This document shows, piece by piece, positions 1 to 7,999 of a stretch of 64,000 nt of DNA; positions within the stretch are counted from its first letter, which is position 1, and each line of letters opens with the position of its first letter. The DNA lies in the NCBI RefSeq assembly GCF_024723255.1, contig NZ_JANIAC010000001.1, positions 635,548-699,547 of the forward strand. Reading direction: 5' to 3'. The position numbers and the translations under genes are program-made. The notes under the pieces are model-generated. The model was not told the origin of the DNA. It made no database searches and was given only the letters and a program-made list of their open reading frames with translations. This DNA is from Aestuariibaculum sp. M13. Its GTDB lineage: Bacteria; Bacteroidota; Bacteroidia; Flavobacteriales; Flavobacteriaceae.

Positions 1-271
1 TAGTTTCTACACCAGCTTTCATAGCTTTCTCAGCAACTGTTTTACCTACTAACTTAGCTAATTCTACTTTAGTAGCTGTTACAGAACTAATATCTTTGTC
101 TCTTGAAGATGCAGCACTGATAGTTTTACCAGTTACGTCATCTACAATTTGAGCATAAATTTCTTTATTACTTCTAAAAACAGTTAATCTTGGTCTTGCT
201 TCTGTTCCAGAAACAATTTTACGAATTCTGCTTTTTATTCTTATTCTTCTTTCGTGTTTTGTCAATGCCAT
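1..271 (-). CDS. rplR: 50S ribosomal protein L18 (C-terminus cut by window edge)
   Basis: L18 binds 5S rRNA and helps anchor it in the central protuberance of the large subunit. The reading frame starts at an ATG at 271 and runs off the left edge, so 90 residues are visible. The N-terminus MALTKHERRIRIKSRIRK, the stretch RPRLTVFRSNKEIYAQIVDD and the later GKTISAASSRDKD are typical of bacterial L18. It lies 10 bp after rplF in the spc part of the superoperon. The gene is incomplete only because the window ends; rpsE would be expected next. Confidence 0.95.
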   Translation of the reverse strand, partial: MALTKHERRIRIKSRIRKIVSGTEARPRLTVFRSNKEIYAQIVDDVTGKTISAASSRDKDISSVTATKVELAKLVGKTVAEKAMKAGVET

Positions 272-281
272 AACTTAATTA

Positions 282-824
282 TTAAGCTGATTTACCTGCT
301 TTTCTTCTTAATACTTCACCAACAAACTTGATACCTTTACCTTTGTAAGGTTCTGGTTTTCTAAATCCGCGGATTTTCGCAGCTACTTGTCCAACCAATT
401 GTTTGTCGTGAGATGTTAATTTTACGATTGGGTTCTTCCCTTTTTCAGATACTGTTTCAACTTTAATTTCTGGAGCTAAGTCCATAACTATAGCATGAGA
501 AAAACCTAAAGCTAATTCAAGTTTGTTACCTTGGTTACTAGCTCTATAACCTACACCTACTAATTCTAATTCTTTAGTCCAACCTTCAGAAACACCTTTA
601 ATCATGTTGTTTACTAAAGCTCTGTAAAGACCGTGTTTAGCTCTTTCAGCTTTTAGATCAGAAGAACGTGTTACTAAAACATTAGAATCTTCAACTTTAA
701 CTTCTACAGATTCAAAAGATTGAGTTAATTCTCCTAACTTTCCTTTTACTGTAATTAAGTTGTCTTTTACATCAACGGTAACTCCGTTTGGAATTACTAC
801 TGGGTTATTACCTATTCTTGACAT
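282..824 (-). CDS. rplF: 50S ribosomal protein L6
   Basis: L6 sits near the factor-binding site of the 50S subunit and contacts the sarcin-ricin loop region. The 180-residue length is normal. The start MSRIGNNPVVIPNGV and the C-terminal signature with PEPYKGKGIKFVGEVLRRKAG are diagnostic; the two tandem L6 folds occupy roughly residues 1-82 and 83-180. It lies 12 bp after rpsH and 10 bp before rplR, so it is translated as an internal gene of the spc operon. Confidence 0.97.
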   Translation of the reverse strand: MSRIGNNPVVIPNGVTVDVKDNLITVKGKLGELTQSFESVEVKVEDSNVLVTRSSDLKAERAKHGLYRALVNNMIKGVSEGWTKELELVGVGYRASNQGNKLELALGFSHAIVMDLAPEIKVETVSEKGKNPIVKLTSHDKQLVGQVAAKIRGFRKPEPYKGKGIKFVGEVLRRKAGKSA

Positions 825-836
825 ATTCTTCTCTTT

Positions 837-1235
837 TTAGTAAACGTAACATAAAACTTCACCACCTACATTATCTCTTTTGGCTTGTTTACCAGTCATT
901 ACTCCGTGAGAAGTAGAAACGATGGCAATACCTAAACCATTAAGAATTCTAGGAAGTTCTTTCGAACTAGCATACTTACGTAAACCTGGTTTACTTACTC
1001 TTTCAATCTTCTTGATTACAGGCTCTTTTGTTTCTTTGTTGTACTTAAGAGCTATTTTAATAGTTCCTTGTACTGTAGAATCATCGAACTTGTAACTTAA
1101 AATATATCCTTGCTCGAATAATATTTTAGTGATGTCTTTCTTTAAATTAGAAGCAGGGATTTCAACCACTCTGTGGTTTGCACGCACTGCATTTCTAATT
1201 CTTGTCAAAAAATCCGCTATTGGATCTGTGTACAT
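837..1235 (-). CDS. rpsH: 30S ribosomal protein S8
   Basis: S8 is a primary 16S rRNA-binding protein of the central domain. The 132-residue protein begins MYTDPIADFLTRIRNA, and its C-terminal RNA-binding part holds STSHGVMTGKQAKRDNVGGE, the family signature. In Escherichia coli S8 represses the spc operon by binding its mRNA. Here a GC-rich hairpin at 1262-1280 lies in the 72-bp gap just before the start codon, an unusually long gap for this operon. Whether S8 binds it is only inference. Confidence 0.97.
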   Translation of the reverse strand: MYTDPIADFLTRIRNAVRANHRVVEIPASNLKKDITKILFEQGYILSYKFDDSTVQGTIKIALKYNKETKEPVIKKIERVSKPGLRKYASSKELPRILNGLGIAIVSTSHGVMTGKQAKRDNVGGEVLCYVY

Positions 1236-1261
1236 AATGAATTGATTTTGTGATTTCGGTT

Positions 1262-1280
1262 TTCGGCGTTGGCGGCCGAA
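1262..1280 (-). promoter_or_regulatory. GC-rich hairpin in the rpsN-rpsH gap
   Basis: On the minus strand TTCGGC, a 7-nt loop CGCCAAC, and GCCGAA form a perfect 6-bp stem. GG and CC on either side can extend it past a two-A bulge. It is the only GC-rich patch between tightly packed AT-rich genes and no T-tract follows, so it is not an intrinsic terminator. It may be a protein-binding or translation-control element for rpsH, or a remnant of an inserted repeat. Confidence 0.45.
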
Positions 1281-1307
1281 CCTTAAATCTGATTATTTAA
1301 AATAATA

Positions 1308-1577
1308 TTACCAACTTGCTTTTTTAACTCCAGGAATAAGACCTTGGTTGGCCATTTCTCTAAAAGTTACACGAGAGATACCAAATGTTCTCATGTAACC
1401 TCTAGGTCTTCCTGTTAATTTACATCTATTATGTTGACGAATTGGAGAAGCGTTTTTTGGTAACTTCTGTAATGCTTCGTAATCTCCAGCTTCTTTTAAA
1501 GCTTTACGTTTCTCAGCATACTTTGCTACTGTTTTAGCTCTTTTTACCTCGCGGGCTTTCATTGATTCTTTAGCCAT
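1308..1577 (-). CDS. rpsN: 30S ribosomal protein S14
   Basis: S14 belongs to the head of the 30S subunit. The 89-residue protein starts [15 protein letters not shown] and ends in [18 protein letters not shown] followed by VKKASW, the S14 signature. It lacks the two CxxC pairs of the short zinc form: [15 protein letters not shown] keeps only one Cys. It is therefore the zinc-independent type. It lies 3 bp after rplE and 72 bp before rpsH, the longest gap in this part of the operon. Confidence 0.97.
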   Translation of the reverse strand: MAKESMKAREVKRAKTVAKYAEKRKALKEAGDYEALQKLPKNASPIRQHNRCKLTGRPRGYMRTFGISRVTFREMANQGLIPGVKKASW

Positions 1578-1580
1578 AAC

Positions 1581-2132
1581 TTAGTTCTTTTTAAAAGGTA
1601 ATCCTAATTCGGTTAATAATGATTTTGCTTCCTTATCGGTTTCAGCAGATGTTACAAATGTAATATCCATTCCTGAGATTCTATTAACTTTATCAATATT
1701 TATCTCTGGGAAAATGATTTGCTCAGTAATTCCTAAGTTATAGTTACCACGTCCGTCAAATCCTGTAGCTTTAATTCCGTTAAAATCTCTTACTCGAGGT
1801 AAAGCAGATGTTACTAAACGATCTAAAAACTCGTACATCATCTCTCCACGTAAAGTTACTTTAGCACCAATTGGCATACCTTTACGTAATTTAAACGTTG
1901 CAACGTCTTTTTTAGATAATGTTGCTACCGCTTTTTGTCCAGATATAGTTGTTAACTCTTCTACTGCGTAGTCAATTAACTTTTTGTCTGCAACTGCAGC
2001 TCCAACACCTTTAGATATTACTATCTTTTTAAGTTTAGGAACTTGCATTACATTATTATATCCAAATTCTTCTGTAAGAGCAGCAATTATTCTGCTTTTA
2101 TACTCTTCTTTAAGTCTAGGTGAATATGCCAT
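1581..2132 (-). CDS. rplE: 50S ribosomal protein L5
   Basis: L5 binds 5S rRNA together with L18 and forms the B1b bridge to the small subunit. The protein is 183 residues long. [18 protein letters not shown] near the N-terminus and [20 protein letters not shown] in the middle are characteristic; the C-terminal [16 protein letters not shown] is the usual ending of the family. It is packed between rplX (2 bp) and rpsN (3 bp), which implies coupled translation. Confidence 0.97.
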   Translation of the reverse strand: MAYSPRLKEEYKSRIIAALTEEFGYNNVMQVPKLKKIVISKGVGAAVADKKLIDYAVEELTTISGQKAVATLSKKDVATFKLRKGMPIGAKVTLRGEMMYEFLDRLVTSALPRVRDFNGIKATGFDGRGNYNLGITEQIIFPEINIDKVNRISGMDITFVTSAETDKEAKSLLTELGLPFKKN

Positions 2133-2134
2133 AA

Positions 2135-2446
2135 CTATAATACTTCATTAGATTTTTTAGAAAATCTTACTTTTTTATCCCCTTCTACTTTATAACCTAC
2201 TCTTGTTGTTTCTCCTTTCGAAGTTAACAACGCTAAGTTTGAAATATGGATAGGAGCCTCTTTTTCAACGATTCCACCTTGAGGATTTTGGGCACTTGGT
2301 TTAGTGTGTTTCTTAACCAAGTTAACCCCCTCAACGATCGCTTTGTTCTTTTCTATTAATACTTTTTGTACTTTACCTTCAGCACCTTTGTGGTCTCCAG
2401 CAATTACTTTTACAGTATCTCCAGTTTTTATTTTAAGCTTTGTCAT
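2135..2446 (-). CDS. rplX: 50S ribosomal protein L24
   Basis: L24 is an assembly initiator for the large subunit and binds the 5' end of 23S rRNA. The 103-residue protein opens with a KOW motif, in which [20 protein letters not shown] is visible at about residues 9-28. The rest, with [10 protein letters not shown] and the final [10 protein letters not shown], fits bacterial L24. It follows rplN by 15 bp and precedes rplE by 2 bp. Confidence 0.96.
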   Translation of the reverse strand: MTKLKIKTGDTVKVIAGDHKGAEGKVQKVLIEKNKAIVEGVNLVKKHTKPSAQNPQGGIVEKEAPIHISNLALLTSKGETTRVGYKVEGDKKVRFSKKSNEVL

Positions 2447-2461
2447 CTTAATTTTAATGTA

Positions 2462-2830
2462 TTAAAGCACTTCTGGTGCTAATGATACAATTTTCATGAA
2501 TTGTCTATCACGAAGCTCTCTAGCAACAGGACCAAATACACGAGTACCTCTCATCTCTCCTTGAGCATTTAAAAGTACACATGCGTTGTCGTCGAATCTA
2601 ATATAAGATCCGTCTGGTCTTCTTACTTCTTTTACAGTACGTACAACAACCGCAGTAGAAACTGCTTTCTTTTTTACGTTTCCGTTAGGAGTAGCATCTT
2701 TTACAGAAACTACAATTTTATCTCCAACAGAAGCATATCTTCTTTTTGTACCACCTAAAACACGGATTACTAAAACTTCTTTAGCTCCAGTGTTGTCTGC
2801 TACCTTTAATCTTGATTCTTGCTGTACCAT
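2462..2830 (-). CDS. rplN: 50S ribosomal protein L14
   Basis: L14 lies at the subunit interface and contributes to bridges B5 and B8. The protein has the usual 122 residues. [20 protein letters not shown] at the start and [20 protein letters not shown] near the end are the two conserved L14 blocks. It is 2 bp after rpsQ and 15 bp before rplX in the superoperon. Nothing in its sequence departs from the family. Confidence 0.97.
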   Translation of the reverse strand: MVQQESRLKVADNTGAKEVLVIRVLGGTKRRYASVGDKIVVSVKDATPNGNVKKKAVSTAVVVRTVKEVRRPDGSYIRFDDNACVLLNAQGEMRGTRVFGPVARELRDRQFMKIVSLAPEVL

Positions 2831-2832
2831 AA

Positions 2833-3090
2833 TTATTTAGCTCTTTCTATGATTTCAACTAATCTCCAACATTTAGATTTACTTAAAGGTCTTGTTTCCA
2901 TGATTCTTACAGTATCTCCAACGTTACAATCGTTTGTCTCGTCGTGCGCAACGTATTTCTTTGTTTTTAACACGAACTTACCATACATAGGGTGCTTTAC
3001 TTTTTTAACTTCAGAAACCACAATAGACTTCTGCATTTTGTTACTAGTAACAACTCCTATACGTTCTTTTCTTAAATTTCTTGTTTCCAT
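2833..3090 (-). CDS. rpsQ: 30S ribosomal protein S17
   Basis: S17 is a primary 16S rRNA-binding protein with an OB fold. The 85-residue protein contains [20 protein letters not shown], the standard N-terminal strand pair, and [20 protein letters not shown], the family signature. It lies 12 bp after rpmC and 2 bp before rplN. An opposite-strand open frame over the same DNA is only a shadow. Confidence 0.97.
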   Translation of the reverse strand: METRNLRKERIGVVTSNKMQKSIVVSEVKKVKHPMYGKFVLKTKKYVAHDETNDCNVGDTVRIMETRPLSKSKCWRLVEIIERAK

Positions 3091-3102
3091 CTTTTAGCAG
3101 AA

Positions 3103-3294
3103 TTATTGTAATTCTCTTTTAGTTAATTCTGTCGCAATTCTAGCTACAGTTCTTCTTAATGAACGTAATTGAATTGGATTCTCTAAAGGAGATATTGCAT
3201 GAGCTAATGTTAGGTCTGAATAACTCTTTTTTGTTTCACCAAGTTTCTCTTGTAACTCGGCTACTGATAATTCTTTAATTTCTGATTGTTTCAT
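3103..3294 (-). CDS. rpmC: 50S ribosomal protein L29
   Basis: L29 surrounds the polypeptide exit tunnel together with L23 and takes part in chaperone docking. I take the ATG at 3294 as the start, giving 63 residues beginning MKQSEIKELSVAELQEKLGE. A longer in-frame start at 3330 would overlap rplP and add 12 residues that do not resemble L29. The helical-hairpin pattern with NPIQLRSLRRTVARIATEL is typical. The gap to rplP is 13 bp. Confidence 0.95.
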   Translation of the reverse strand: MKQSEIKELSVAELQEKLGETKKSYSDLTLAHAISPLENPIQLRSLRRTVARIATELTKRELQ

Positions 3295-3307
3295 AATATC
3301 AAATAAA

Positions 3308-3727
3308 TTATGCTTCGTAATCGCGAGCAATTAAAAACTTAGTTTTTACAGGAAGCTTTTGTGCAGCTAAACGTAATGCTTCTTGAGCTACGTCTAATGG
3401 CACCCCTCCAATTTCAAATAATACTCTTCCTGGCTTAACTACTGCTACCCAATATTCTACAGCACCTTTACCTTTACCCATACGTACCTCAAGAGGCTTT
3501 TTAGTGATAGGCTTGTCTGGAAATATTTTAATCCAAAGTTGCCCCTCTCTCTTCATGTAACGAGTAGCAGCAATACGTGCAGCTTCTATTTGACGAGATG
3601 TGATAAACACAGAGTCTAATGCTTTTATTCCAAAAGTTCCGTTTGAAAGTTGATGTCCTCTTTGAGACAGACCTTTCATACGGCCCTTCATTTGCTTACG
3701 AAATTTTGTTCTTTTAGGCTGTAACAT
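3308..3727 (-). CDS. rplP: 50S ribosomal protein L16
   Basis: L16 lies close to the A site and the peptidyl transferase centre. The 139-residue protein starts [19 protein letters not shown] and carries the signature [20 protein letters not shown]. The Arg just before MGKGKG corresponds to the residue hydroxylated in some bacteria. It follows rpsC by 21 bp and precedes rpmC. Confidence 0.97.
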   Translation of the reverse strand: MLQPKRTKFRKQMKGRMKGLSQRGHQLSNGTFGIKALDSVFITSRQIEAARIAATRYMKREGQLWIKIFPDKPITKKPLEVRMGKGKGAVEYWVAVVKPGRVLFEIGGVPLDVAQEALRLAAQKLPVKTKFLIARDYEA

Positions 3728-3748
3728 TTTTCTTTACTTTATAAAAAA

Positions 3749-4471
3749 TTACTTTCTACGACGAGGTTTTGCGTTTCCACCACGTCCTGGCGCTCCGCCT
3801 TTTCCTTGCTTCTTAGATAATCCAACAAGCGGAGAAAGCTCTCTTTTACCATATACTTCACCTTTCATGATCCATACTTTAACACCCAATCTACCGTAAG
3901 TAGTGTGTGCCTCAACTAAAGCATAGTCAATATCGGCTCTAAAGGTTGATAAAGGAATACGACCTTCTTTGTAGTGTTCAGAACGTGCCATCTCAGCTCC
4001 GTTTAAACGACCACTAATCTCGATTTTAATTCCTTCAGCGTTCATACGCATTGTAGCAGCGATAGCCATCTTGATTGCACGACGGTAAGAGATTCTGTTC
4101 TCAATTTGACGAGCAATACTAGATCCTACTAAGAATGCGTCAAGTTCAGGTCTTTTAATTTCAAAGATGTTAATCTGAACTTCTTTTCCAGTAATTTTCT
4201 TAAGCTCTTCTTTTAACTTGTCTACCTCTTGTCCACCTTTACCGATAATAATACCAGGTCTAGCAGTAGTGATAGTAACGGTTACAAGTTTAAGAGTACG
4301 CTCGATAATTACTCTACTTACACTAGCTTTAGATAAACGCGCGTGAACGTATTTTCTAATTTTATCGTCTTCGGCAAGCTTATCTCCGTAATCATTACCT
4401 CCGTACCAGTTAGATTCCCATCCTCTGATAATACCTAAGCGATTTCCGATTGGATTTGTTTTTTGTCCCAT
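3749..4471 (-). CDS. rpsC: 30S ribosomal protein S3
   Basis: S3 is in the head of the 30S subunit at the mRNA entry tunnel. The protein has 240 residues. [20 protein letters not shown] is the standard start, a type II KH domain follows with [20 protein letters not shown], and the C-terminal domain includes [20 protein letters not shown]. The basic tail with [18 protein letters not shown] is common in Bacteroidota. It lies 9 bp after rplV. Confidence 0.97.
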   Translation of the reverse strand: MGQKTNPIGNRLGIIRGWESNWYGGNDYGDKLAEDDKIRKYVHARLSKASVSRVIIERTLKLVTVTITTARPGIIIGKGGQEVDKLKEELKKITGKEVQINIFEIKRPELDAFLVGSSIARQIENRISYRRAIKMAIAATMRMNAEGIKIEISGRLNGAEMARSEHYKEGRIPLSTFRADIDYALVEAHTTYGRLGVKVWIMKGEVYGKRELSPLVGLSKKQGKGGAPGRGGNAKPRRRK

Positions 4472-4480
4472 ACTTCTATC

Positions 4481-4888
4481 TTAGCTTTGTGTGTTATTGT
4501 TAGCTCCAACAACGATAGTTACGTGGTTAGAACGTTTTCTAATTCTGTGTGCACGACCTTGCGGAGCTGGACGTAATCTTTTTAACATAGATCCACCATC
4601 TACTCTAATCTCCTTAACAAATAATTCAGCGTCTTCGATGCTTGCATCTTCGTTTTTTGCTTGCCAGTTTGCAATTGCAGACAATAACAATTTCTCTAAA
4701 CGGTTTGAAGCTTCTTTTTGGCTAAATTTTAAAATGTTTAGTGCTTTCTCAACTTTTTCACCTCTTACTAAATCGGCTACTAAGCGCATTTTTCTTGGTG
4801 ACGTAGGACAATTATTAAGCTTAGCAAAAGCAACTTGCTTTTTTTCTTCCTTAATAGCGTCTGCCATTTGTTTTTTACGACTTCCCAT
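4481..4888 (-). CDS. rplV: 50S ribosomal protein L22
   Basis: L22 lines the exit tunnel through its long beta-hairpin. The 135-residue protein has a short Lys-rich N-terminal extension, [18 protein letters not shown], as is usual in Bacteroidota, before the core [20 protein letters not shown]. The C-terminal [20 protein letters not shown] is the L22 signature. It lies 6 bp after rpsS. The M at residue 1 is kept because related proteins carry this extension; a later Met at residue 8 is the alternative. Confidence 0.96.
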   Translation of the reverse strand: MGSRKKQMADAIKEEKKQVAFAKLNNCPTSPRKMRLVADLVRGEKVEKALNILKFSQKEASNRLEKLLLSAIANWQAKNEDASIEDAELFVKEIRVDGGSMLKRLRPAPQGRAHRIRKRSNHVTIVVGANNNTQS

Positions 4889-4894
4889 AGCTTA

Positions 4895-5173
4895 CTACTT
4901 TTTACCTTTGTTTTTAGCACCTGCATGTCCACGGAATGAACGTGTTGGTGAAAATTCTCCTAATTTATGACCTACCATGTTTTCAGTAACGTATACTGGA
5001 ACGAATTGACGGCCATTGTGTACTGCGATTGTTTGTCCAACGAAATCTGGAGTAATCATACTAGCACGAGACCAAGTTTTGATTACTGTTTTCTTGCCAG
5101 ACTCAACATTGTCAGCAACTTTTTTCTCTAATTTATAATGAACGTAAGGTCCTTTTTTTAATGATCTTGCCAT
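4895..5173 (-). CDS. rpsS: 30S ribosomal protein S19
   Basis: S19 forms a complex with S13 in the 30S head and contacts the A-site finger. The 92-residue protein starts [19 protein letters not shown] and includes [20 protein letters not shown] and [20 protein letters not shown], both family signatures. It is 3 bp after rplB and 6 bp before rplV. Nothing unusual is seen. Confidence 0.97.
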   Translation of the reverse strand: MARSLKKGPYVHYKLEKKVADNVESGKKTVIKTWSRASMITPDFVGQTIAVHNGRQFVPVYVTENMVGHKLGEFSPTRSFRGHAGAKNKGKK

Positions 5174-5176
5174 GTC

Positions 5177-6001
5177 TTATTTCTTTCTACGTTCTACAAT
5201 ATACTTATTTGTTGGGTTCTTTTTAGAACGTGTTCTGTAACCTTTAGCTGGAACACCGTTTCTAGAACGTGGGTGTCCACCTGATGCACGTCCTTCACCA
5301 CCTCCCATTGGGTGATCAACCGGGTTCATTACTACTGGTCTAGTACGAGGTCTTCTTCCTAACCATCTTGTTCTACCTGCTTTACCAGATACTAACAATT
5401 GGTGATCTGAGTTAGATACCGCACCTACAGTTGCTAAACAGTTTACTAAAACTAATCTTGTTTCGCCTGAAGGTAATTTTACAGTTGCAAATTTACCATC
5501 TCTTGCCATTAACTGAGCAAAAGCACCAGCACTACGAGCCATAACAGCTCCTTGACCTGGACGTAACTCAACACAAGAAATAATTGTTCCTAAAGGAATT
5601 TGACTTAAAGGCATTGCATTACCAATTTCTGGAGCGATATTCTCTCCTGAAACTACAGTTTGACCTACTTGTAAACCGTTTTGAGCAATGATATATCTTT
5701 TCTCGCCATCTTGATAGTTCAATAATGCGATAAAAGCGGTTCTGTTTGGATCGTACTCGATAGATTTAACTTCAGCAGGGATTCCAGCTTTGTTACGTTT
5801 GAAATCGATAATACGATACTTCTTTTTATGACCACCACCAATGTAGCGCATGGTCATTTTTCCTTGACTGTTTCTACCACCAGACCTTTTTTTCGGAGCT
5901 AATAAACTTTTCTCCGGCTTATCAGTAGTAATGGCGTCATAACCATTTACTACTCTAAAACGCTGCCCTGGTGTGATTGGTTTTAATTTTCTTACTGACA
6001 T
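5177..6001 (-). CDS. rplB: 50S ribosomal protein L2
   Basis: L2 is required for subunit association and peptidyl transferase activity. The 274-residue protein has the N-terminal OB-like domain with [20 protein letters not shown] and the C-terminal SH3-like domain with [20 protein letters not shown]. The conserved His of GGHPRSRNG corresponds to the functionally important His229 of E. coli. It is 10 bp after rplW and 3 bp before rpsS. Confidence 0.98.
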   Translation of the reverse strand: MSVRKLKPITPGQRFRVVNGYDAITTDKPEKSLLAPKKRSGGRNSQGKMTMRYIGGGHKKKYRIIDFKRNKAGIPAEVKSIEYDPNRTAFIALLNYQDGEKRYIIAQNGLQVGQTVVSGENIAPEIGNAMPLSQIPLGTIISCVELRPGQGAVMARSAGAFAQLMARDGKFATVKLPSGETRLVLVNCLATVGAVSNSDHQLLVSGKAGRTRWLGRRPRTRPVVMNPVDHPMGGGEGRASGGHPRSRNGVPAKGYRTRSKKNPTNKYIVERRKK

Positions 6002-6011
6002 TTGTCTTTAA

Positions 6012-6302
6012 TTACATGTTACTGTATAAATCAATCATTTCACCTTCCGCCAGTTGTACAATTGCTTTTTTAACAGCATTTGTTTTACCATGTTGAAGAC
6101 CTGTTTTTGTGTAACGAGTTCTTCTTTCTGGACGGACATTTATAGTACGAACTTTTTCAACAGAAACCCCGTAAGCAGCTTCTACTGCTTTCTTAATTTC
6201 TATCTTGTTCGCCTTAGTGTTCACTGCGAAAGTATAGCAGTTTCTTAACTCGCTATCTGCAGTCGCTTTCTCTGTGATTATAGGTTTAATTAAGATATTC
6301 AT
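6012..6302 (-). CDS. rplW: 50S ribosomal protein L23
   Basis: L23 lies at the exit of the peptide tunnel and is the docking point for trigger factor and SRP. The 96-residue protein begins MNILIKPIITEKATADSELR and contains AVNTKANKIEIKKAVEAAYG and VSVEKVRTINVRP, the normal order. It lies 5 bp after rplD and 10 bp before rplB. Confidence 0.96.
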   Translation of the reverse strand: MNILIKPIITEKATADSELRNCYTFAVNTKANKIEIKKAVEAAYGVSVEKVRTINVRPERRTRYTKTGLQHGKTNAVKKAIVQLAEGEMIDLYSNM

Positions 6303-6307
6303 CGTTT

Positions 6308-6937
6308 CTATTTACTTAAATTTGTTACAATTCCTTCTAAAGCACCTTCTAAAACAACTACTTGACTTGCATTTAAAATCTTGTAAGTGTTTAATTCTGA
6401 AGTAGTTACAACTTCAGAGCCTTGTAAATTGCGTGACGACAAATATACATTATTATTTGACGCACCCAACACGAATAAAGATTTTTTATTCTCTAAGTTT
6501 AAGGCTTTTAGCACCGCAGTGAAGTTCTTAGTTTTTGGAGTTTCGAAGTTGAAATCTTCTAACACAACTACTGATTGCTCTCCTGCTTTGATACTTAACG
6601 CTGATTTACGAGCTAAACGTTTAACGTTTTTGTTAAGTTTAAAGCTATAGTTTCTTGGTCTTGGACCAAACATACGTCCACCACCTTTAAACACTCCAGA
6701 CTTGATGCTACCCGCACGAGCAGTACCTGTTCCTTTTTGCTTTTTAATCTTACGAGTACTTCCAGAGATCTCACCTCTTTCTTTTGCTTTGTGAGTACCT
6801 TGTCTTTGGTTTGCTAAGTATTGCTTAACATCCAAATATACTGCATGATTATTAGGCTCAATAGCAAATACTTCATTAGAAAGGTTTGCCTTTCTTCCAG
6901 TATCTTTTCCGTTTATATCTAAAACTGCTACTTCCAT
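6308..6937 (-). CDS. rplD: 50S ribosomal protein L4
   Basis: L4 reaches into the exit tunnel and, in E. coli, represses the S10 operon. The 209-residue protein has a basic tunnel loop, with [20 protein letters not shown] followed by [20 protein letters not shown], and a Rossmann-like C-terminal part. Its ATG overlaps the rplC stop codon in a TAATG junction, implying translational coupling. The hairpins at 7598-7665 upstream of rplC would be an obvious place to look for feedback control. Confidence 0.97.
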   Translation of the reverse strand: MEVAVLDINGKDTGRKANLSNEVFAIEPNNHAVYLDVKQYLANQRQGTHKAKERGEISGSTRKIKKQKGTGTARAGSIKSGVFKGGGRMFGPRPRNYSFKLNKNVKRLARKSALSIKAGEQSVVVLEDFNFETPKTKNFTAVLKALNLENKKSLFVLGASNNNVYLSSRNLQGSEVVTTSELNTYKILNASQVVVLEGALEGIVTNLSK

Positions 6938-7554
6938 TACTTTCTAATAATTACATAAGCGTTTTTGTGTCCAGGAACGCATCCTTTAACAACAAGTAAG
7001 TTCTTTTCTGGAACTACTTTTAAAACTCTTAAATTTTCAACTTTCACTTGATCATTTCCTGTTCTTCCAGCCATTTTCATTCCTTTGAATACTCTTGCAG
7101 GATATGAAGCCGCACCAATAGAACCTGGAGCTCTTAAACGGTTGTGCTGACCGTGAGTCGCTTGACCTACACCACCAAAACCGTGACGTTTTACAACCCC
7201 TTGGAATCCTTTACCTTTAGAAGTTCCTGAAATATCAACGAACTCTCCTTCAATAAAGTGATCTACAGTGATCGCATCACCTAATTTGTACTCCTCACCA
7301 AAACCTTTGAACTCAACGGTTTTACGCTTTACAGAAGTTCCAGCCTTTTTAGCGTGACCTAAGTCAGCTTTAGTTGCGCTTTTTTCTGTCGCGTCATCGA
7401 AACCTAATTGAAGAGCTTCATACCCGTCAACTTCAGTGGTTCTGACTTGGGTAACGATACATGGACCCGCTTCGATTACTGTACATGGAATGTTTTTCCC
7501 ATTTTCATCGAAAATGCTGGTCATACCGATTTTTTTTCCAATTAACCCAGACAT
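6937..7554 (-). CDS. rplC: 50S ribosomal protein L3
   Basis: L3 initiates assembly of the large subunit and extends a loop towards the peptidyl transferase centre. The 205-residue protein starts [20 protein letters not shown]. The central loop contains [20 protein letters not shown] and then [20 protein letters not shown], the family signature. It is separated from rpsJ by 128 bp, the largest gap in the superoperon, which contains two hairpins, one of terminator type. Confidence 0.97.
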   Translation of the reverse strand: MSGLIGKKIGMTSIFDENGKNIPCTVIEAGPCIVTQVRTTEVDGYEALQLGFDDATEKSATKADLGHAKKAGTSVKRKTVEFKGFGEEYKLGDAITVDHFIEGEFVDISGTSKGKGFQGVVKRHGFGGVGQATHGQHNRLRAPGSIGAASYPARVFKGMKMAGRTGNDQVKVENLRVLKVVPEKNLLVVKGCVPGHKNAYVIIRK

Positions 7555-7589
7555 ATTAAATTATTTATTAATTATTACTATTTGTTATT

Positions 7590-7626
7590 AAAAAAACTCA
7601 AGGCCAAAAATACGTTTCAGCCTTGA
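7590..7626 (-). terminator. Attenuator-like hairpin between rpsJ and rplC
   Basis: Read on the minus strand, TCAAGGC (7626-7620) and GCCTTGA (7604-7598) form a 7-bp stem, extendable by a U-G pair, with a loop of about 15 nt. A G and seven T follow directly. This is the layout of an intrinsic terminator, but it lies inside an operon, so partial read-through or regulated attenuation is implied. A second hairpin lies just upstream at 7645-7665. Confidence 0.55.
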
Positions 7627-7644
7627 ATTGTATTTTTCCGTTTT

Positions 7645-7665
7645 TCCTTAACCAGTCGTTAAGGA
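7645..7665 (-). promoter_or_regulatory. Second leader hairpin before rplC
   Basis: TCCTTAAC and GTTAAGGA form a perfect 8-bp stem around a 5-nt loop, GACTG on the transcribed strand. The stem is followed by A-rich sequence rather than T, so it is not a terminator. Placed about 20 nt before the attenuator-like hairpin, it could be the sensor or binding part of the same leader. Confidence 0.45.
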
Positions 7666-7682
7666 CATGTCGATTGTTCTAC

Positions 7683-7988
7683 TTAAACTTTAATCTCTAC
7701 TTCAACTCCACTTGGTAATTCAAGTTTCATTAAAGCGTCAATTGTTTTAGAAGACGAAGAGTAGATATCCATTAATCTCTTGTAAGAGCTTAATTGGAAC
7801 TGCTCTCTTGACTTCTTGTTTACGTGTGGAGAACGTAAAACAGTAAAGATTTTTTTGTTAGTAGGTAATGGAATTGGTCCAGTTACTACAGCTCCAGTAT
7901 TTTTTACTGTTTTTACAATCTTATCAGCAGACTTGTCTACTAAATTGTGATCGTATGACTTTAATTTTATTCTAATTTTTTGACTCAT
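7683..7988 (-). CDS. rpsJ: 30S ribosomal protein S10
   Basis: S10 is in the 30S head and, with NusB, also acts in transcription antitermination. The 101-residue protein [20 protein letters not shown] contains the signature [20 protein letters not shown]. It follows fusA by 11 bp. In many bacteria tuf lies between fusA and rpsJ; here it does not. The 128-bp spacer to rplC separates S10 from the rest of the S10 operon. Confidence 0.97.
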   Translation of the reverse strand: MSQKIRIKLKSYDHNLVDKSADKIVKTVKNTGAVVTGPIPLPTNKKIFTVLRSPHVNKKSREQFQLSSYKRLMDIYSSSSKTIDALMKLELPSGVEVEIKV

Positions 7989-7999
7989 TTTCTTAGATT

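Noticed and set aside
2819-3097. Plus-strand open frame of 92 codons
   Set aside because: It lies antisense to rpsQ, which is certain, and its translation has no recognisable features. Similar shadows at 4491-4970, 6054-6248, 6387-6650, 8742-9026 and 60104-60490 were left out for the same reason.
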